Source: Siderastrea radians (lineage: Eukaryota; Cnidaria; Anthozoa; Scleractinia; Rhizangiidae). Taken from it: a stretch of 64,000 bases of DNA. Position numbers and translations under genes: made by a program. Positions 57,440 through 64,000 of this stretch are shown piece by piece. The stretch spans positions 6,539,987 to 6,603,986 of the forward strand of contig OZ024896.1 in assembly GCA_964017195.1 (NCBI GenBank), read 5' to 3'. A model generated the notes under the pieces. That model was given only the letters and a program-made list of their open reading frames with translations, was not told the origin of the DNA and did not search any database. How positions within the stretch are numbered: the stretch's first letter is position 1; each line of letters begins with the position of its first letter.

Positions 57440-57830
57440 GTAGAGTGCTGAGCCCTGGGAGATCAGGTTAGTTACTAACCTGATCTCCCAGGGCTAAGCC
57501 CTCTAATTTCCAATGACAAGTCCATGCTGTGTGTTCCCCACAACAGCATGGACTTGTCGTTGGAAATTACCGGGCTGAGCCCTGTGAGATCAGGTTAGTA
57601 ACTAGCCTGATCTCCCAGGGTCTCAGCCCTTGAGTTTCCAACGACAAGTCCATGCTGTGTGTTCCCCACAACAGCATGGACTTCACGCTGGAAATTAGAG
57701 GGCTGAGCACTGGGAGATCAGGTTAGTGACTAACCTGATCTCCCAGGGCTCAGCCCTCGACTTTCCAACGACAAGTTCATGCTGTGTCTTCCCCACGACA
57801 GCATGGACTTGACGTTGGAAAAGGAAGACT
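57440..57830. repeat. Palindromic satellite monomers (3 x ~126 bp)
   Basis: Three tandem units start at about 57451, 57576 and 57702. Each holds two palindromes: gccctgggagatcaggttag(t) with its complement, and tccaacgacaagtccatgctgt(gtgttccccac)aacagcatggacttgtcgttgga. The whole stretch can fold into six consecutive hairpins. Sequence similarity (for example gacaagtcc and ccctgggagatc) links it to the larger array downstream. Confidence 0.9.
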
Positions 57831-60800
57831 AGGCCCTTAGAGATGAAGGGCTCCAGGCCCTGGCGTTCACAACAGACGAGGCTGGGAAAGTCAAGGTTCA
57901 GAGGCATAAATGACAGAAAGTGCTGACGTGCTGTTCAGATGAGAGAGTTGGGCCCTGAAAGATACGTTGTAACAGCACCTGGGGTTCACCACAGCTGAGG
58001 CTTGGCAGGTTACTGCACAGAGTTGTGGGTAACAGATGGTAGAAACTTGGCACTAAATCTGGAGAACTGGGCCCTGGGAGATCTGTTGCTTCAGGCCCAG
58101 GAGTTTGCCTCAACTGAGGTCGAGCCAGTCACTGTATGGAGTGCCTGGATGACAGACAACAGGACCTTGGCACAGAAACTGGATTACAGGGCCCAACGAG
58201 ATGCTGTGCTCGAGGACCCAGGTCCTAACACAGCTGAGGCCAGGTTGGTCTTAGCACTGAGGTGTGGGCGACAGACAACAGCAACTTTGCACTGAAACCA
58301 GAGGACTAGGCCCCTTGAAATTCAGTGATTGTGGACCCGTGGTTCACCACAGTTGAGGCCAGGCAAGTGACTGAACAGAGGCATCAGAGATGAAGGGAGA
58401 GGACACATCGATGCAACTGGAGGGCTGAGCTCTAAGGAATCTGGTGCCCTGAACAACAGGGCTTGCTCCAGCTGAGGCCAGGCAGGTCAATGCACAGAGG
58501 CTGGGGTGATGGATGGTGGTGACCAGGCATCGGAACCAGCAAGCTGTACCTCAGGACACCAGTGCACTGTGCCCCGCACCCCAGGATTGCGAACAGGCCA
58601 GTCACTGCACAAAGGAAGGAGTGACAGACAGAAGGGACTTGATAACAGGACTAGTGGACTCGCCCTGTCAGACCAGCAAACCGTGGGGCAAGGCATGCCT
58701 GTCCCACGGGGCACAGCCCACTAGTCTTGCTACCAGGTTCCCGCTGCTTGTCATTCCTGCTTCTGTGCAGCAGCTGGGCCGGCCTAACATACAGCAAATC
58801 CCGGGGTCCATAACACTGGTGCCCCAAGGCACAGCTTATTGGTTCTGATGACAAGTCACCACTGCCAGTCGCCCTAGCCCTTGTGCATGTGACCTGCTTG
58901 GCCTCAGCTGTGGTGAGCCCCACTGTCTAGGGCACCAGATTCCTCAGAATTCAGCCCTCCAGTTGCATTGATGTGTCCCCTCCCTTCATCTCTGATGGCT
59001 CTGTGCGGTCACTTGCCTAGCCTCAGCTGTCGTGAGCCACGGGTCCACAACCACTGGATTTCAAGGGGCCTAGCTTTCTGGTTTCAGTACAAAGTCGCTG
59101 CTGTCTGTTGCCCACACCTCAGTGCTAAGACCAACCAGGCTTCAGCTGTGGTAGGACCTGGGGCCTCGAGCACATCATCTTGTTGCACCCTGCAATCCAG
59201 TTTCTGTGCCAAGTTCCTGCTGTCTGTCATCCAGGCACTCCGTACAGTGACTGGCCTGACCTCAGTTGAGATAAACTCCTGGGCCTGAAACAACAGGTCT
59301 CCCAGGGCCCAGCTCTCCAGTTTCAGTGCCAAGTCTCTACCATCTGTTACCTACAACTCTGTGCAGTAACTTGCCAAGCCTCAGCTGTGGTGAACCCTAG
59401 GAGCTGGCACAACGTATCTCCCAGGGCCCAACTCCTGCATCTGAACAGCTCATCTGCACTCTCTGTCATCCATGCCTCTGAACTTTGACTTCCCCAGCCT
59501 AGTCTGTTGTGAATGCAGGGACCTGGATCCCTTCTTCTCCAAGGGCCTAGTCTTCCAACCCAATGCCAAGTTCCTGCTGTCTATCACCCAAACGTCTGTG
59601 CAGTGACTAGCCTGGCCCTAGCAGTGGAACTGCTAACACCAGGCTAGTCACTCCACAGAGGTGTAGGCAACAGTCTTTTATTGTTAGAGTTAGGGGTCAG
59701 GCTTAGAGGTTAAGGTTAGGGATTAGTGTTAGAGTTAGGAGGGACTTGTCATTCGAAGTGGGAGCTGGGCACCGGGAGTTCCAGAGATCCAGATCCCTGC
59801 ATTCACAACAGGCAAGGCTGGGCGAATCACTGCACAGAGGAATGAATGACAGAGTGCAGACATGCTGGTCAGAACAGAGAGTTGGGCCATGGGACTCACA
59901 TTGTGCCAGCTCCTAGAGTTCACCACAGCTGAGGCTGGACAAGTCACTGCTTAGAGTTGTAGGAAACAGACAGTAAAGACTTGGCCCTGAAACTGGAGGG
60001 CTGGGCCCTGGGAGATCCATTACTTCAGGCCCAGGAGTTTGCCTCAACTGTGGCCAAGCCAGTCTCTGCCTGGAGGCCTGGGTGACAGACAGCAGGAACT
60101 TGACACTGAAACTGGATGGCAGGGCCCAACGAGACACTGTACCTGGGGCCCCAGGTCCTACCACAACTGAGGCCAGGTTGGTCACTGCACTGAGGTGTGA
60201 GGGACAGACAACAGGGACTTTGTACTGAAACCAGAGGGCTGGGCCCATCGAGATCCAGTGCTTGTGGATCAGGGGTCCTCTACAACTGAGGCCAGGAAAG
60301 TGACTGCACAGAGCCTCCTGAGACAGTAAGCGAAAACACATCATTGCAACTGGAGGGCTGAGCTCAGAGGAATCTGGTGCTCTGAACATTGGGGCTTGCC
60401 ACAGCTGAGGCCAGACAGGGCAAATGCACAGGGGGTGGGGTGACGGGCAACAGAGACTAGGCATCAGAACCAGCAAGCTGTGCCTCAGGGCTCCAATGCA
60501 CTGGGCCTCGCACCCCGGGATCGCAAGGGCAGGTCAGTAACTGCACAAAGGAAGGAGTGACAGATAGAAGGAACTTGGTAACAGGACTAGTGGACTGGCC
60601 CTGTCAGACCAGCAAACCGTGAGGCAAGGCATGCCTGTCCCACGGGGCACAGCCCACTAGACTTGCTACCAGGTCCCTGCTGTTTGCCATTCCCACTTCT
60701 GTGCAGCAACTGGTCTGGCCTATGATGTAGCAAATCCCAGAGTCCAGCACACTGGTGCCCTGAGGCACAGCTCACTGGTTCTGATGCCTAGTCTTTGTTG

Positions 60801-61640
60801 CCTGTTGCCCCAGCCTCTGTGCATTTCCCTTGCCTGGCCTCAATTGTGGCAAGCCCGAGTGTCCAGGGCACCAGATTCCTCAGAGCTCAGCCCTCCAGTT
60901 GCAACAATGTGTTTTCGCTTACTGTCTTGGGAGGCTCTGTGCAGTCACTTTCCTGGCCTCAGTTGCAGCGGACCCCTGATCCACGAGCACTGGATCTCGA
61001 TGGGCCCAGCCCTCTGGTTTCAGTACAAAGTCCCTGTTGTCTGTCCCTCACATCTCAGTGCAGTGACCAACCTGGCCTCAGTTGTGGTAGGACCTGGGGC
61101 TCCAGGTACAGTGTGTCGCTGGGCCCTGCCATCCAGTTTTGGTGTCAAGTTCCTGCTGTCTGTCACCCTGGCCTCCAAGCAGAAACTGGCCTGGCCTCAG
61201 TTAAGGCAAACTCCTGGGCCTGAAGCAACAGATCTCCCAGGGCCCAGCCCTCCAAGTTTCAGGGCCGAGCCTCCACTGTCTGTTTCCTACAACTCTGAGC
61301 AATGACTGGTCCAGCCTCAGCTGTGGTGAACTCAAGAAGGAGGCACGATGTGACTCCCAGGGCACAATTCTCTGTTCCAAACACCATGTCTGTGCTCCGT
61401 CATTCGCGCCTTTGTGCAGTCACTTGCCCAGCCTCACCTGTTGTGAATGCTGAGGCCTGGATTCCCGGATCTCCCAGTGCCCAGCCCCATTCTTCCAATG
61501 ACAAGTCCCTTTAGCCTGTTGCCCACACCTCTGTAGAGTGACTAGCCTGGTGTCAGCTGTGCCACTGCTGAGGCCAGACTAGGCACTGCACAGAAGCATG
61601 TTTGACAGACAGCAGAAACTTAGCACTGGGACCAGTAACC
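57830..61640. repeat. Satellite with mirror-symmetric higher-order unit (~1,936 bp x 2)
   Basis: Diverged monomers of about 121 bp carry cacagctgaggccagg, gtcactgcacagagg and gggccctgggagatc. They run forward at 57830-58690, inverted at 58700-59625, forward at 59630-60625 and inverted at 60635-61560, and turn forward again to 61640. Turn points of type X are ggcatgcc at 58692-58699 and 60628-60635, 1,936 bp apart. Turn points of type Y carry actagcctgg at 59606 and 61541, 1,935 bp apart. Equivalent monomers in the two halves are much more alike than neighbouring monomers, which defines a higher-order repeat. The many proline- or serine-rich frames on both strands come from this structure. Confidence 0.93.
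59682..59742 (+). repeat. Degenerate TTAGGG-like block inside the satellite
   Basis: Consecutive near-hexamers can be read: ttagag, ttagggg, tcaggc, ttagagg, ttaagg, ttaggg, attagtg, ttagag and ttagga. Two exact TTAGGG occur. TTAGGG is the usual cnidarian telomere repeat. The block sits just after turn point Y1 and has no counterpart after Y2. Confidence 0.6.
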
Positions 61641-61789
61641 CAGGTAGGGCGACTACAGGGTTGCCCGCACTTGTCGAAGGTGCGACCCTAAGACTCGTGG
61701 AGGGCGGGGACGTCTCACGACACCCGTACAGGTCCATGGGGCCTGCCCACTGCCCAACAACATAGACCAAGTTGTTCAATTAAGAAACA
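61641..61789. other. G+C-rich segment after the satellite
   Basis: The segment is richer in G+C than its surroundings. One forward frame stays open for about 38 codons to a TAG near 61763, with a coding-like look (LPALVEGATLRLVEGGDV), but I recognise no family. Confidence 0.3.
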
Positions 61790-62165
61790 TTCTTCAAGTA
61801 AATTTCCTTCAAGAAATCAAATACCTCTCCATAAGGTAAGCTGGGAAGCTTCATTATACTGTAAAGCCATAACACTTCTACACACTTGAATCAACAATCT
61901 TAAATGTTTGCTAAAGCCAAAAACCACTCCTTCAAAAGTTGACAAGCTTAGATGTGTTGGAAAGCCTCTAGAAATCACAAACTCTTACATTCCACAAGTT
62001 ATCAAGCTTTGCTGTGTCATAAAACCTTAATAAATGACTAACACATCTCCACGGTTATCTTAAACTTTCGTGTCTTGCAAAGCCTTGGAAAACCGCAGTC
62101 ACTTCTCCACAAGGTAATTTAACAAGCTTCAATGAAATGCAGAGCCTCAAGAAATCAAGGACGTT
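61790..62165. repeat. ~60-bp minisatellite
   Basis: Six diverged units with the core ctccacaaggtaa, caagctt, tgt..tgcaaagcct and agaaatcaa start at about 61826, 61875, 61930, 61989, 62046 and 62105. The array is A/T-rich and unrelated in sequence to the satellite before it. Confidence 0.75.
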
Positions 62166-64000
62166 TTTGGCGGACTATTTGATTGCCTCCTTCTCCATCT
62201 TAGTGTTCTATCTTATAATGTACTTTCTTATTGATCTTTGTGCAGTAAATGTAATATAAATGTCAATGTGTGTGTGCCTGCGAAATTTAGCAACTGGAAA
62301 AGAAGGCCTTGAAATTAGTATGCCATTTTCTTACATGTATACAAAGCATCAATTTAGTCACCTTTTATATTAGAAGAAAAGGGCAGAAATGCATTGTTGA
62401 AGTTAGTAAACACCCGAAAACGTAAGGTGGTATTTAAATAGCAAAAAATTTCTATGGCATGAAGCAGGGAGTGCTGGTTAATTTTAAATGTCCAATAAAT
62501 AGAAGTTTGACTGTGTTTATTTTGGTTTTGGTTTTCAAGCACTCAATCAGCTAAATTACCAGCAGTTAGCCACTAAGAATCGTCATTAGAACTTGACGGT
62601 AATCTGAGGAACCCAAGGAAGACAGCTCAGTCCAAACATTTTAAATCTGACAGTAGCCTTGGCATTTTAAGAATAGATATTTCCTATGGCAGCCATTTAA
62701 CAGTGGTAAGGTCTTCATGCTCTTAAATTTTGGCCAAGGATGTTAGCTAGTGTTAATACTCGAGTCCCACAGTTACACTTCAAGGAAGTTACTACCCCAA
62801 TCTTTGCACCAATTACTGATTTTCTTCTCTGAAGAAGATAAGCCTCATGTGCAGTAAGTGTAGATTCTGTCAGCTCTCCAGTATGTCACAATCTGTAAAA
62901 CCAGATAATGGAATGATTCATTTCAGAAAAAAACATCATTGAGTTACAGATTTCACTCTCAGTCATAACTAAAGCTAATTACCTGTAAGTAATACAGGAG
63001 AATAGGAGGTTAATAAGATATTCATTATATCTCTTTAATCAGAGAAAAGGAAAACATCTCAAGTTAAAAGTTGAACAGGTTCATTTGACAGACGTGTGTC
63101 AAGGAAATGAAATGTGTGAATTTCATTGCCTTTTGAAAACCGTTGCTCATCTTTGACGTGAACTGGTGTCGCTGAATAAAAACTTCATGGCTTAATTTCT
63201 CTGATAAAAAGTTTTTGTCCTGAACATATCCAGAGAGCGAGATTAATTTGTTGAAAAGGGTTTTTTGTTACTGAGAGGGACAACCAAGAAGGAATCTTGT
63301 TGTGATAAAATTGTGGAGCATCGAAGTCGTGTCTGTCCACTTGTGGTGGCATTCAGCCAACAAGTGAATGAAGAAACTTTCAAACAACAAAGAAAATAGT
63401 GGAAGAAAGCTCGACAAAAACCTACATTCATCTGTCCTTGGCTCTCGCTTGTGCTCAGGTTGATTTTCGAGCAAACCGCATGCTGGAAGCTGAACATCAA
63501 CGAGTTGTATCAGATTTAATCACCAGTTTTAGCCGGGCTTTAAAAAAGCCTAATCGAGGGTGGACTTTTGAAAAAAGTTATTTACATGAACCTCCCTTGC
63601 AAGAACAAGACTTTCCGAGGAATACTATTTTGTTTCCCTGAGAGCAAATAACTTAAGCGGTGAGTTACAAGTTGCACGCATAATTTGATCAAAATTTAAC
63701 CAGTCAACAATAAAACCATTTGCGAGTTGTTTTGAAGTTGAATTTTTTCTACTATAAAGAGAACTGTTACTGAGGAAGTAATTGCTAGTAGTAATTGCTT
63801 CTAGTTTTCACAGTCTTTGCAAGTTAACTTAACAGTCCTTTTAGCTCCTTTTTTCAACATGTTTTGACTCACCAGTTTCGAATAATTGCTTTTAGCTTTG
63901 CAATTTTTTAAGTGAAAGCTTTCAGAGAGTTTCTGTAAACTAAAAAAAGTTTTAAATCTAGCTTTTACTGGGTTTTATATGTCACATCTAAGAAATTTAT
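62166..64000. other. Non-coding stretch
   Basis: No gene is recognised. The longest plus-strand frame (63399-63641, 80 codons) contains RALKKPNRGWTFEK and resembles no family I know. It lacks clear splice signals. Confidence 0.45.

Noticed and set aside
57695..61779. Many Pro/Ser/Leu-rich frames of 60-190 codons
   Set aside because: They follow the satellite monomers, occur on both strands and change at each orientation switch.

Overview
The window looks like a piece of an anthozoan cnidarian genome, most probably a stony coral (inference). The grounds are spliced genes with consensus GT-AG sites, an A+T-rich background, a TPR-CHAT protein of the type strongly expanded in corals, and a very dense load of degraded transposons and hairpin MITEs. 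Nothing in it looks prokaryotic: there are no operons and no CRISPR array. One assembly gap of 23 N lies at 55433-55455.

Layout. 1-6800 is mostly non-coding, with a minus-strand LINE 3' end whose (TAA)n tail is the visible microsatellite, and a possible Penelope-like 3' end. 6800-7660 holds the promoter, a non-coding first exon and the first coding exon of an SLC7-type amino-acid transporter, broken by an exact 11-bp tandem duplication. 7.8-21.8 kb is repeat country: large inverted repeats, a MULE-type MITE, a Penelope-like reverse-transcriptase fragment beside inverted arms with a one-sided hexamer expansion, a second Penelope 3' end with a hammerhead-ribozyme-like core, one exon of a BTBD-type BTB protein, and a tRNA-derived SINE.

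22.7-26.0 kb is a nest. A decayed hAT/ZMYM1-like gene (stops at three places) is split by a 2.6-kb element with perfect 14-bp terminal inverted repeats and a TAA target duplication (PIF/Harbinger-like). Its only gene is a two-exon zinc-knuckle plus Myb/SANT-like DNA-binding protein of 394 aa. A dense cluster of GCCGTA/TACGGC motifs lies between that gene's 5' end and the element terminus, which suggests binding sites for the encoded protein.

27-32 kb contains two TTAA-flanked MITEs, a 600-bp near-perfect palindrome and further hairpin elements. 32.4-41.7 kb is a segmental duplication that carries three copies of one small exon with both splice sites kept. It leads into the TPR-CHAT gene (about 42.0-46.7 kb), which has 20 in-phase 120-bp TPR repeats and a CHAT protease domain with its His and Cys in place. 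The gene has frameshifts in its 5' repeats and an in-frame TGA near its 3' end.

46.7-57.3 kb has local tandem duplications, more MITEs and two tandem LINE-derived units, one carrying a MITE that the other lacks. 57.4-61.6 kb is a satellite with unusual higher-order architecture: about 121-bp monomers in blocks of alternating orientation, giving a mirror-symmetric unit of about 1,936 bp present twice, with a block of degenerate TTAGGG-like repeats inside. 61.8-62.2 kb is a separate ~60-bp minisatellite, and the last 1.8 kb shows nothing recognisable.

The genes do not form one pathway. The window is best read as a gene-poor, transposon-rich region with one host transporter start, one TPR-CHAT immune-type gene, one transposon-borne DNA-binding gene and a satellite array.
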